Source of the DNA: an uncultured Acetatifactor sp.
GTDB taxonomy: Bacteria; Bacillota; Clostridia; Lachnospirales; Lachnospiraceae
Direction of reading: 5' to 3'
Length of the DNA stretch: 64,000 bases
Assembly: GCA_910587555.1 (NCBI GenBank)
Contig: CAJULV010000007.1
Span: 36,346-100,345, forward strand
Shown here: positions 17,041 through 24,954 of the stretch, piece after piece
How positions within the stretch are numbered: position 1 is the stretch's first letter
How the letters are laid out: every line of letters begins with the position of its first letter
The notes under the pieces: generated by a model
Told to the model about the DNA's origin: nothing
Seen by the model: only the letters and a program-made list of their open reading frames with translations
Database searches by the model: none
Translations under genes and position numbers: made by a program

Positions 17041-17736
17041 TTAATCCAGGCCCACAATCCCGTCCACCGGAAGCGACATCACCACGCCCTGGGCCTTGCT
17101 CTGCATGCCGCATTGCCGGCCGATTTCCTGCATGATGGCCAGCTTATCCTCCTTTGTGGCCAGGATGATAACCACCTCCCGCTCCTCCTGTACGCTGATC
17201 TTCCAGAATTTCATGGCCTCCTGGCTTCCGATGCGCCTGCTGTGGAACACCGTACCGCCGGAAGCGCCCTTCGGCCTGGCGGCGTTCATCACATCCTCAC
17301 TGTATCCCTGGTTTACGATCGCCATAATCATACTGTACTCGTTATCTGTCATATCGGCATCATTCCTCTCCAAAAATTTCCTGCCCTCTTCCGGCTCCAG
17401 ATTTTCTATCAGCTGTACCAGATGCCCGCTGCCGCCGTTCATAAGCACCGTAAATGCAATTCCGGTATTCGGCATGCCAAGATGCAGTTTTTTTCGCAGC
17501 TTCTTCAGCATGTCGTCCGCGAAACACTTGGGCATCATGCTCATCAGTATATTCTTGTCCACTCCGTCCAGCCCCAGCATATCCATAACATCGCTGGTGG
17601 CTGTGCCCTGGGCATGGAAGACATACTGCATGGGAACATTCCCCTCCTTAAATAAGGCCGTCGCCTTGTTTACCAGCTTCGGCGTGGCAATCAGGAACAG
17701 CATACGAAAAGCCGCTTTTTTACGATTGTCCTCCAT
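17041..17736 (-). CDS. Double-domain PII-like (P-II family nitrogen-regulator-like) protein
   Basis: 231 aa built of two PII/SbtB-like ferredoxin-fold repeats. Each half has a beta strand with a basic or small-residue loop (FLIATPKLVNKATALFKEG; MIMAIVNQGYSEDVMNAA) and the second ends VVIILATKEDKLAIMQEIG. Its first 17 bp overlap the end of the DUF1538 gene, so translation is coupled. DUF1538 membrane proteins and PII-like proteins are commonly paired, and PII homologues usually gate transporters after binding nucleotides; a regulatory role on DUF1538 is inferred. The canonical uridylylation T-loop is not evident. Confidence 0.78.
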   Translation of the reverse strand: MEDNRKKAAFRMLFLIATPKLVNKATALFKEGNVPMQYVFHAQGTATSDVMDMLGLDGVDKNILMSMMPKCFADDMLKKLRKKLHLGMPNTGIAFTVLMNGGSGHLVQLIENLEPEEGRKFLERNDADMTDNEYSMIMAIVNQGYSEDVMNAARPKGASGGTVFHSRRIGSQEAMKFWKISVQEEREVVIILATKEDKLAIMQEIGRQCGMQSKAQGVVMSLPVDGIVGLD

Positions 17737-19267
17737 CTATACCGCCCTCCTCAAATTCAATGATGTCATCCATAACATGCAGCACTTCCGCCTCCTGTAC
17801 CGCGGCACTTTCCTCCAGCTTCAGCTTGTACTGATAGAGAATTCCCATCAGCTGAATGGCTATCAAAGGCGTCAGCGCTACCAGCGCCACCACGCCGAAT
17901 GCATCCGTCATCAGATTGCCGCCCACCGCATCGCAGGCACCGATGCTCAGGGGAAGCAGAAACGTCGTAGTCATCGGTCCGCTGGCCACACCGCCGGAGT
18001 CGAATGCGATACCCACAAACATCTTGGGGACAAACCTGGACAAAATCAGCGCAATGACATAACCCGGTACTACAATCCAGTGAATCGGCAGCCCTGTCAG
18101 CACACGCATCATGGACAGGCCCACACTGGCAGACACCCCCAGGGACATGCAGAGGTTCATGGATTTCGCCGACACGGAACCGTTGGTTACGCCTTCCACC
18201 TGTCGGTTCAGCACCTGGATAGCCGGCTCCGCCTTTACGATATAATAACCGATCAGCATGCCGATAGGTACCAGAAGCCATTTCCAGGCCTCGGAAGCTA
18301 TCTCATTTCCCAGCAGGGAACCCACCGGCGCGAACCCCACGTTCACCCCGCAGAGAAAAAGCACCAGCCCTATATATGTATACGCAAAACCGACCGTTAC
18401 CCTCTTTACCTGCCTGTGCGGGTAGCGATGGGTGAACGTCTGAAACAGAATAAACACTGCCGCCACCGGAATCAGGGATATCAGCACCTCCTTCACATAA
18501 GGCGGCATGCTGAAGACAAATTCCTTTACCACATCCCGGGTAGTGCTGACATTGGCTACTCCCGCCGCGGAATACGCCGCCTCGCTGGGACTGAAAAACA
18601 TCCCCAGAAGCAGCACCGCCAGTATTGGGCCCACGCTGGAAAGCGCTACCAGGCCGAAGCTGTCGCTTGATGCGTTCTTATCACCGCGGACGGACGCAAG
18701 GCCCACACCCATTGCCATGATAAACGGCACCGTCATGGGACCTGTGGTCACACCGCCGGAGTCAAAGGCCACCGCCAGGAAGTCCCTTGAAACAAAAAAG
18801 GATATGCCGATGAGGGCAACATAGAGACCAATCAATATGGTGGAAAGATGAATCTGGAACAAAATCCTGAGAATGGCCACCGCCAGGAAAATTCCCACAC
18901 CCACAGCCACCGTGAGAATCAGCGTCAGATTGGGAATCGACGGCACCTGCGCCGCCAGCACCTGGAGATCCGGCTCCGAGATTGTAATAATCGCCCCCAT
19001 GGAAAAGCCGATCAGAAAAATCAGCGGAATCTTCCTTGTCTTCGAAATCTGTACACCGATACCTTCCCCCAAAGGGGTCATGGACATCTCTGCGCCAAGC
19101 TGGAAAAAGCCCATTCCGATTACCAGCATAATCGCACCCACAATAAACATCACCATGGTTCCCAGGTCTATGGGTACCAGCAGGATGCTCAAAAGCAGCA
19201 CAATGCCCGTTATGGGCAGAACTGCGGAAAGGGATTCCAGTATCTTCTCCTTCAGTTTCTGGTTCAT
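17720..19267 (-). CDS. DUF1538-family membrane transporter-like protein with internal duplication
   Basis: 515 aa with about 12-14 helices in two homologous halves. The signature AFDSGGVTTGPMTVPFI recurs as AFDSGGVASGPMTTTFLLP, each followed by a similar FGLVALS.../FGVVALV... helix. The duplicated, membrane-buried Asp-Ser-Gly-Gly motif suggests a substrate or ion path. The ATG at 19267 is 8 nt after AGAGG; a GTG 9 bp upstream is possible. Paired with the PII-like gene downstream. Substrate is not known from sequence. Confidence 0.82.
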   Translation of the reverse strand: MNQKLKEKILESLSAVLPITGIVLLLSILLVPIDLGTMVMFIVGAIMLVIGMGFFQLGAEMSMTPLGEGIGVQISKTRKIPLIFLIGFSMGAIITISEPDLQVLAAQVPSIPNLTLILTVAVGVGIFLAVAILRILFQIHLSTILIGLYVALIGISFFVSRDFLAVAFDSGGVTTGPMTVPFIMAMGVGLASVRGDKNASSDSFGLVALSSVGPILAVLLLGMFFSPSEAAYSAAGVANVSTTRDVVKEFVFSMPPYVKEVLISLIPVAAVFILFQTFTHRYPHRQVKRVTVGFAYTYIGLVLFLCGVNVGFAPVGSLLGNEIASEAWKWLLVPIGMLIGYYIVKAEPAIQVLNRQVEGVTNGSVSAKSMNLCMSLGVSASVGLSMMRVLTGLPIHWIVVPGYVIALILSRFVPKMFVGIAFDSGGVASGPMTTTFLLPLSIGACDAVGGNLMTDAFGVVALVALTPLIAIQLMGILYQYKLKLEESAAVQEAEVLHVMDDIIEFEEGGIDGGQS

Positions 19268-19300
19268 CCACACCACCTCTTTTCATTTACCGACATCTCT

Positions 19301-19963
19301 TCAGGCCTTCCAGGCATCCGAAACAAAATAACTCAATGCAGCCCATGTGTACAGCGGATAAAAATTCCCCCTTTCATCCCTCCCCTCACAGAAGACCTTA
19401 CGCGCATCCGCCTTCGTCAGAAGCGCAAATCCGTCAAACTGTTCCGAACCCTCCGCTCCCTCCTGGGAAAGCGCCGACAGATCCGCACCGTGCAGAACCG
19501 CGCATACCAGCGCATTGCTCTCGTCCGTCATTCCGGGCGTGGAGAACACCAGCGGATTGACGGTAAATACCCTGTCTCCTTCCGTCACTTCAAGCCCTGT
19601 CTCCTCTCTGATTTCCCGGACCGCTGCCGAATAAACGGGATCCTGCTCCGCTTCGTCTTCCCTGTCGATCAGCCCCGCCGGCACACTGAGCAGATACCGT
19701 CCCGTGGGATAGCGGAATTCATAGGACAGCAGCAGCTTCGCCTCCTCCCCGGGCGTATCGAGGATAACGAAACAACTCACCGCATCGGGAAACATGGTTC
19801 TGAACTCCTCATCCGTCTTGACCGCAGTCAGTTCCTCCGGGTTCCTTCTGGTTGCATCGTAATAATGCTTTCCCGGCGCATACCGAATGTCCGCCACCTT
19901 CACATAGGGCGAATCAAATACTACTTTTACGTCTTCTTTTCTTATCTGCTGATTTTCCTTCAC
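19301..19963 (-). CDS. NUDIX hydrolase (ADP-ribose-pyrophosphatase-like)
   Basis: 220 aa. The Nudix box is present but stretched: AGLIDREDEAEQDP is followed by REIREETGLEV, so four to five residues are inserted between the conserved Gly and the REUxEExGU core relative to the usual Gx5Ex7 spacing. N-terminal features resemble ADP-ribose or sugar-nucleotide pyrophosphatases. Starts at GTG, 9 nt after AAGGAG. Lies 34 bp after the DUF1538 start region on the same strand. Confidence 0.85.
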   Translation of the reverse strand: MKENQQIRKEDVKVVFDSPYVKVADIRYAPGKHYYDATRRNPEELTAVKTDEEFRTMFPDAVSCFVILDTPGEEAKLLLSYEFRYPTGRYLLSVPAGLIDREDEAEQDPVYSAAVREIREETGLEVTEGDRVFTVNPLVFSTPGMTDESNALVCAVLHGADLSALSQEGAEGSEQFDGFALLTKADARKVFCEGRDERGNFYPLYTWAALSYFVSDAWKA

Positions 19964-20009
19964 CTTTATCCGCTCCTTTCACACTTCGCATTGTCCCTGC
20001 ACCCCAAAC

Positions 20010-20094
20010 CTTTGCGCCTCGCAGCACCCTGGCTCCATAAGGCTTTGCCGCCTCGCAGCACCCTGGCTCCATAAAGCTTTGCCGCCTCACAGCA
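20010..20094. repeat. 34-bp direct repeat, 2.5 copies
   Basis: CTTTGCCGCCTCGCAGCA and the following CCCTGGCTCCATAA recur at 20010-20042 and 20043-20076, with a partial third copy to about 20094. Intergenic, upstream of the NUDIX gene. Confidence 0.85.
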
Positions 20095-20101
20095 TATGTA
20101 T

Positions 20102-20140
20102 TTCCGTAACAGCCCGGTGTCTGCCGAGCCGTTACGGAAA
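20102..20140. promoter_or_regulatory. Long inverted repeat downstream of the four-helix protein gene
   Basis: TTCCGTAAC...GTTACGGAA forms a stem of up to about 16 pairs (two mismatches) around TGTCTG. No T run follows on either strand, so it is either a weak terminator, an RNA-processing hairpin or a protein site. Confidence 0.5.
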
Positions 20141-20151
20141 AGCAGTTTCAC

Positions 20152-20586
20152 TTACAGATATTTCTCCAGATCGCCGCACAGCTTTTCCTCAATGGAAATC
20201 AGTTTCTCGCCGATATCCTTGGACTTATGGTCCGCCATCCTGTACTGATTGAGGGATTTGTTGAGGGATTTCACGCCCATATTGCAGCCGTCCGTAATCA
20301 GGTCCGCCACTGCGGCATCGCTGTTGTCCATGCTCAATTTCATGTTTGTCTTCATCCATGACATTCCCTTTGCCAGGAGCGTGGGATCCTTTTCCGCTGT
20401 CCCGTGGCTGATCAGCAGAGAATGAATCTCGTCCCCCAGCTTCTCATGATGCCTTCTGCTCTCCTGCAGCAGCCGCTTCATGTCGGTATCCCGCACATTT
20501 TCCAACACTTCATTGATAGCCGTCACCGCCATCTTAGTACCGGCGTCGCACTCCTGAAGGAGTTTTACCGTATCCGAATTTACCAT
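20152..20586 (-). CDS. Four-helix-bundle (ferritin-like, DUF2383-type) protein
   Basis: 144 aa, all alpha-helical, with helices rich in Glu, His and Lys: TVKLLQECDAGTKMAV, DMKRLLQESRRHHEKLGDEI, then two later helices. The pattern resembles small ferritin-like proteins found in spore formers; the HHEKLGDEI segment could bind metal. The ATG at 20586 sits close to AGGAAGG; an in-frame ATG at 20619 with AAAGGA 11 nt upstream is possible. A stress or spore role is inferred only. Confidence 0.65.
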   Translation of the reverse strand: MVNSDTVKLLQECDAGTKMAVTAINEVLENVRDTDMKRLLQESRRHHEKLGDEIHSLLISHGTAEKDPTLLAKGMSWMKTNMKLSMDNSDAAVADLITDGCNMGVKSLNKSLNQYRMADHKSKDIGEKLISIEEKLCGDLEKYL

Positions 20587-20793
20587 ATCCTTCCTGTCGC
20601 CCGCATATCCCTTCCCCATGCCGGGCTTATCCTTTCATATTATTCCGGAACCGCGCATCCCTGGCCCGTATGTCACGGGTATCCACCGCCATACGAACCG
20701 TTCCGATGCTTTCTTTATTATTCCATCCGTTGCGGATAATATACCTGCCCCGCAAACGCATTGGTCCTTCCGCCGCCGGCACCGCGCCCATTG

Positions 20794-21642
20794 TTACGCC
20801 GGAGACCTCCGCAGCGGACAGTTGGACATGGAAACCCGCTCCGCCAGCCCGTCCAGCCCGTTATCCCGGAGATAATCCTGCAGGATTGACTGCGACTGTG
20901 TGGATTCCGGCCCGATGATGATCTCCGGGACCAGCTCCTCCCATCCGATTCCGATTCTCATACACATGGAATCCAGCTCCAGCGGGTAATACTTCTTGAT
21001 GCGCTCCTTGCTGACATGGTAGCATGGCCTGATATCAAAATCTTCCTTCACGGATGGCGAAACCACCAGCCTTACTTCCTGCTCCGACAGAAAAGAAGGA
21101 TGCTTAAAGGCCGCCGAACAGCTCCAGGCATAATTCAGCGCCTTCCGGATGTCGGGGCTTTCCGCCGACAGCTCCTCGTTCCGCTTTACCAACCGGTAAA
21201 ATACACCTGTCAAATTATGGGTATTCATATCTTCCTGATAAAAAACAGTCTGAAGCGACAATGCCCCCTGTGCCATTTTCTGTAAATACTTTCCCTGAAA
21301 CGCAATGCATACGCCCCTTCCGCGATTCCCGTAACGCTCCCACTGTGCCGCGTCGTCCCGGTGGAGCGAAAAGCACGCCGCATACGCCGGATGGTAAAAT
21401 TCCCTTTTCAGCGCCCCGGCAAAAAGCGCCCGCACCTGTCCCGCCTTCCCGCTGTCTCCCTCATTTTCCAGCCTCCCGGCAACCGCGTCGCACAGCCGGC
21501 TCATGAAATAGCGCATCTCCGCCGCGTCATTCATATTCAGGACATTGTTCACCCGCAGTCTGGCATCATGAAGAATTCCGTCCAGCGCCTGAAAATCTGT
21601 ATAATGATAAAGTATCTCATTCTCATACGTTTTTCCGTTCAT
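20794..21642 (-). CDS. DUF2971-family protein
   Basis: 282 aa. Diagnostic pieces are LYHYTDFQALDGIL, LNMNDAAEMRYFM, CFSLHRDDAAQWERYG and GRGVCIAF, the conserved core of DUF2971. The family is thought by some to be distantly ADP-ribosyltransferase-like and is often found in defence or accessory regions; no catalytic claim is made here. The ATG at 21642 follows GGGAG; a TTG 24 bp upstream is less likely. A strong promoter lies 170 bp upstream. Confidence 0.8.
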   Translation of the reverse strand: MNGKTYENEILYHYTDFQALDGILHDARLRVNNVLNMNDAAEMRYFMSRLCDAVAGRLENEGDSGKAGQVRALFAGALKREFYHPAYAACFSLHRDDAAQWERYGNRGRGVCIAFQGKYLQKMAQGALSLQTVFYQEDMNTHNLTGVFYRLVKRNEELSAESPDIRKALNYAWSCSAAFKHPSFLSEQEVRLVVSPSVKEDFDIRPCYHVSKERIKKYYPLELDSMCMRIGIGWEELVPEIIIGPESTQSQSILQDYLRDNGLDGLAERVSMSNCPLRRSPA

Positions 21643-21810
21643 TCCGCATGTCTCCCAAATCTGCAAATCTCCGCTGTCTCTTCTGACATTTCACCCGTCA
21701 CAGCACTGCCGCCTCAAATAAGTTTCTCCAAATGGGAAAAAACGAATGCCTTTAATTCTTAGAAATACTGAATGTAAGACTTACCACATATTTTCTCTGT
21801 CTATAGAATC

Positions 21811-21839
21811 AGAATAATCCATAGGGCCTTGATTGTCAA
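21811..21839 (-). promoter_or_regulatory. Promoter of the DUF2971 gene
   Basis: Minus strand TTGACA (21839-21834), 17-nt spacer, TATTCT (21816-21811). Confidence 0.6.
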
Positions 21840-21849
21840 GAAAATTGTT

Positions 21850-21913
21850 AAGAAAATACCCCGCTTCAGGCAGCGGCGCGTCAATCATGCAGCGCTGCGC
21901 ATGGGCGGGGTAT
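21850..21913 (-). terminator. Terminator after the amidase-deacetylase gene
   Basis: On the minus strand ATACCCCGC pairs with GCGGGGTAT about 40 nt later, with an extra inner GC hairpin, then TTTTCTT. It ends 30 bp after the stop codon of the fusion gene. Confidence 0.6.
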
Positions 21914-21942
21914 CCGAATGCAAAAAGAAAATCGCCCTTTTT

Positions 21943-23745
21943 TTAAAACTGTATCGGCTCCACCTCTGCCGACAAGGGTTTCATTTCATATTCCGGAAAA
22001 CTGTCAAGCAATTCCTCCAGGCATTGTGTCGTATTATAAATCACATCATGCGCCAGCATAACCACTTTCTTCCTTCCCAATGTACTGCTCACGGCATTCT
22101 GGATAAGGGCCTCCGGCGTAGACTTGTTTACCGCGTCTTCCAGGCTGGCATTCCAGTCAAAATAGACATATCCCTTTTCCGTCATTCTTCTGATGATTTC
22201 CGCCCCCACCGCCTTATTGTAGGCATTGACACTGCCGCCGGGAAAGCGAAACAGCTTCGTCTCCACCCCGGTCACTTCATAAACCGTGTCATAGGCTTTC
22301 TGAAAATCCTCCAAGTAACTGTCCGCACTTTGATAGAGCTTCCTGTAGTCATGATTGTTGCAGTGAATGCCTATGGCATGGCCTTCCTCAACAATCCGCT
22401 TCGCCACATCCGGATGCCTGCGCACATTCTCCCCCACCACGAAAAAAGTCGCCTTGATATTCCTTTCCTTCAGGATATCCAATACCGCTGTCGTATTTTC
22501 CGCGGAAGGGCCGTCGTCAAAGGTCAGATACATTGTCTTGGGGTTAAAATAAGTGTAAATGCCCTGGGCAATCCCTTCCGCCACCTGGTCCTGGTACTCT
22601 CCCGTGACGATTCTGCCCCTGTCGCTGCGGCTGGACAGGAAAGCCGTCTCTATCAGGCATGCCGGCATGGAAGTATTTTTCAGGACATATAAATCTTTCG
22701 TATCCTGAATTCCCCTGTCCATAGCCCCCGTCTCTCCTACCGCTCCCAGATGTACCAGCTCTGCCAGGCGCCTGCTGCCCTCAGAGCCTCCGTAATACCA
22801 GGTCTCAATCCCCTTGATATCGTCAACATCCTCATCATATGCGTTCTGATGTATACTGACAAATATGTCAGCATTTTCCAGTTCGGCTCTTTCCACCCGC
22901 TGCTCCAATGACAACTCTGTCATATCATCCTCCCGAAGCAGCAGTGTCTCAAATCCCATCCCCTGCAGTTTACCGGCCAGCCGATTGGCAATCTGCATAT
23001 TGACCTCGCTCTCCATCACCTCGCCTCTGCTGCAGCCTGTATCCGTGCCCCCATGTCCCGGGTCAATGACAATAAACGTTTTCTCATGTTCCGCTCCCTC
23101 CCGCTCCAGTACCTCATTGGGAACCATCGGAACCGGTCCCAGTATTTCCTGCGGGCAGTTCTCTCCCCCGATTTCTTCCGTCTCCTCCGTCCCCAATGTA
23201 TCGGGAAATTCACCCGCTTTTACCAGGTGGATTCCCCCAAGTCCCAGGAGAATTGTGCAGACTACCGTGGCCGCCATGGTCATGCGTTTCCGAATCCACC
23301 GCCTTTTCCCTGTGCGTCGGTTTCCTGGGCGAGCCTTCTCCATACGGTTGTACCCTGTGTGGTTTCTTCCCCCGCGGTTTCCCTGCCCACGTACCCCTGT
23401 AGTATATCTCTCCCCACAGTTTTCTGTATGGTCTCTCCTCACGCGGTTTTCTGCATCATTTCTCCCTGCGCGGTTTCCCTCCCCACGTGCCCCTGTAGTA
23501 TATCTCTCCCCACAGTTTTCTGTATGGTCTCTCCTCACGCGGTTTTCTGCATCATTTCTCCCTGCGCGGTTTCCCTCCTCACGTGCCCCTGTAGTATATC
23601 TATCCGCCCGGTTTTCTGTATGGTTTCTCCCCGCCCGGTTTTTCTCCACGCAGCGTCTCTGCATATCCAATTCCATATCATGAGGCCTTATTCTGATCAG
23701 TTCCACTCCCCCTGCATTACGTTCCCTGCCGTTTCTCTTATCCAT
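21943..23745 (-). CDS. N-acetylmuramoyl-L-alanine amidase / polysaccharide deacetylase fusion, membrane-anchored
   Basis: 600 aa. Order: an Arg-rich cytoplasmic tail with two 32-residue repeats (about residues 60-123), a basic stop and one membrane helix (about 156-176), an Amidase_3 domain with FIVIDPGHGGTDTGCSRG, the zinc-ligand ESEVNMQIANRLAGKL, SIHQNAYDE and catalytic IETAFLSS, then a NodB-type deacetylase with YLTFDDGPSAENT, ATFFVVGENV and HAIGIHCNNHDYRKL and a late HDV near the C-terminus. It should cut peptide stems and deacetylate glycan on peptidoglycan outside the cell. The start at 23745 follows GAGGGG; ATG codons up to 23847 lack a good site. Both domains look intact. Confidence 0.88.
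   Translation of the reverse strand: MDKRNGRERNAGGVELIRIRPHDMELDMQRRCVEKNRAGRNHTENRADRYTTGAREEGNRAGRNDAENRVRRDHTENCGERYTTGARGEGNRAGRNDAENRVRRDHTENCGERYTTGVRGQGNRGGRNHTGYNRMEKARPGNRRTGKRRWIRKRMTMAATVVCTILLGLGGIHLVKAGEFPDTLGTEETEEIGGENCPQEILGPVPMVPNEVLEREGAEHEKTFIVIDPGHGGTDTGCSRGEVMESEVNMQIANRLAGKLQGMGFETLLLREDDMTELSLEQRVERAELENADIFVSIHQNAYDEDVDDIKGIETWYYGGSEGSRRLAELVHLGAVGETGAMDRGIQDTKDLYVLKNTSMPACLIETAFLSSRSDRGRIVTGEYQDQVAEGIAQGIYTYFNPKTMYLTFDDGPSAENTTAVLDILKERNIKATFFVVGENVRRHPDVAKRIVEEGHAIGIHCNNHDYRKLYQSADSYLEDFQKAYDTVYEVTGVETKLFRFPGGSVNAYNKAVGAEIIRRMTEKGYVYFDWNASLEDAVNKSTPEALIQNAVSSTLGRKKVVMLAHDVIYNTTQCLEELLDSFPEYEMKPLSAEVEPIQF
23053..23376. other. Antisense open frames over the amidase gene (shadow)
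   Basis: Long plus-strand frames here (to 23799) mirror the repeat-rich coding sequence of the fusion gene and have no ribosome site; not treated as genes. Confidence 0.3.
23377..23568. repeat. 96-bp in-gene tandem duplication (two units)
   Basis: Two near-identical 96-bp units encode RAGRNDAENRVRRDHTENCG and its continuation in the cytoplasmic tail of the amidase-deacetylase; shorter degenerate copies flank them. Unit length is a multiple of three, preserving the frame. Confidence 0.85.
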
Positions 23746-23863
23746 AGTATACCCCTCTTCCGGCTTTCCCTGTTCCGTTGGCTCCCCATACTTCCATAGC
23801 GATACGCCCCCCTGTGCCATATCCCGCAGATATATGCGGAACATCACATGCGCCCCCGAACAT

Positions 23864-23908
23864 AAAAAAGCCCTCCCGCATCTGTTCTGTACAGTATACG
23901 TGAGAGCT
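23864..23908 (-). terminator. Hairpin with T run between two minus-strand genes
   Basis: Minus strand AGCTCTC pairs with GAGGGCT around an inner CTGT/ACAG, followed by TTTTTT. It lies 78 nt after the secreted-protein gene and 119 nt before the amidase start, so it likely ends the two-component operon; a weak TTGTTT-16-TATGAT promoter overlaps it (23938-23911), so a leader attenuator is also possible. Confidence 0.5.
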
Positions 23909-23985
23909 ACATCATAGTATCATATTTTTTGTAAACAAGTTTTATCTTTTTTCCATCAAAGTTGTATCCTTGCAGTCCCTTCCGT

Positions 23986-24885
23986 CTACCTGGATATCTT
24001 CAGATACAATTCGTTAATCCCCTCATAATATCCGATAGTGACTATTGTGTTGTCGTCTTCCATCCCGGCAAAGCTGTATTTTTTAAAATAAGGGGTATTC
24101 TCAGACAGCGGATTGGCATTCTCATATTCCAACGGCGCCTCCAGCCCCATATACTCCGCCCAGGCCGCCGCAATACCGTCCGCGTCTACCTCCGTCCAGG
24201 AGGAAATATCTGTCCGGGCATAAAATTCATACACTTTTCCCGTATCCGCATCCACATAGGCATCCAGCAGGCAGGATTCGCTGTAAGCATTCTGCACGGC
24301 CGCCCCCATGCCTACCCTCCATACCAATACGCTGTTCCGTGGTTCCGGCACATAAATCGCCGAATACAGGAGCGCCTGGTAAGAATCCTCCCGAATCTCC
24401 CCCACTTCCTCCGGCAGAATCCCCCGCTCCTTCAGTTCCCTGATTCCCCGATTACAGAGTTCGATTCCGGAAGCAGACGAATCCCGCTCCTCGGAAGCTT
24501 CTTTTTTATTGGCTACAAAGGCATAGGTTCCCGCCACCCCCTGATAATCCGTCTCTGCCCTTGTGAGGGCATTCTGCTCGCTCTCCGGCTGCGCCTGGCT
24601 GTCCAGGCACTTTGACAGAATATACACCTTTTCATTGCCGCTCAAAGAATAACGGTATCCCTCCGTACCTGTCTCCGTCTCCTGGGCCTGAATCTGATTC
24701 AAAATCCCCTTATCCCGGTATATCGCCAGGGTCTCGGGCCCCCACACTGCCAGTACCACGATGACTGTTGCCGCCAGAACCAGCAGCAGGCTGATTTTCT
24801 TCAGCCGCTTCAGAGACAGCTTACGGCCCTGCCGCTGTCCTGGCGGCGCCGGCTTCCGCCATTTCATTCTATTTCCTTCCATCAT
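23986..24885 (-). CDS. Membrane-anchored extracytoplasmic protein linked to a two-component system
   Basis: 299 aa: a basic N-terminus (KWRKPAPPGQRQGRK), one membrane helix (about 31-50), then an outer domain of about 240 residues ending YYEGINELYLKISR. No known domain was recognised, though the late DAYVDADTGKVYEFYAR segment resembles PepSY-like strands. ATG at 24885 follows GAAGGTAGG; a TTG at 24909 is less likely. It follows the kinase by 69 bp and probably belongs to its operon, as a regulated target or accessory sensor. Confidence 0.68.
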   Translation of the reverse strand: MMEGNRMKWRKPAPPGQRQGRKLSLKRLKKISLLLVLAATVIVVLAVWGPETLAIYRDKGILNQIQAQETETGTEGYRYSLSGNEKVYILSKCLDSQAQPESEQNALTRAETDYQGVAGTYAFVANKKEASEERDSSASGIELCNRGIRELKERGILPEEVGEIREDSYQALLYSAIYVPEPRNSVLVWRVGMGAAVQNAYSESCLLDAYVDADTGKVYEFYARTDISSWTEVDADGIAAAWAEYMGLEAPLEYENANPLSENTPYFKKYSFAGMEDDNTIVTIGYYEGINELYLKISR

Positions 24886-24954
24886 GCCTACCTTCACCTG
24901 CCATACCAATTTCCAACCGCGTGCCTTCCCCCGTCAGCCGCCCGGAAAATCCTT

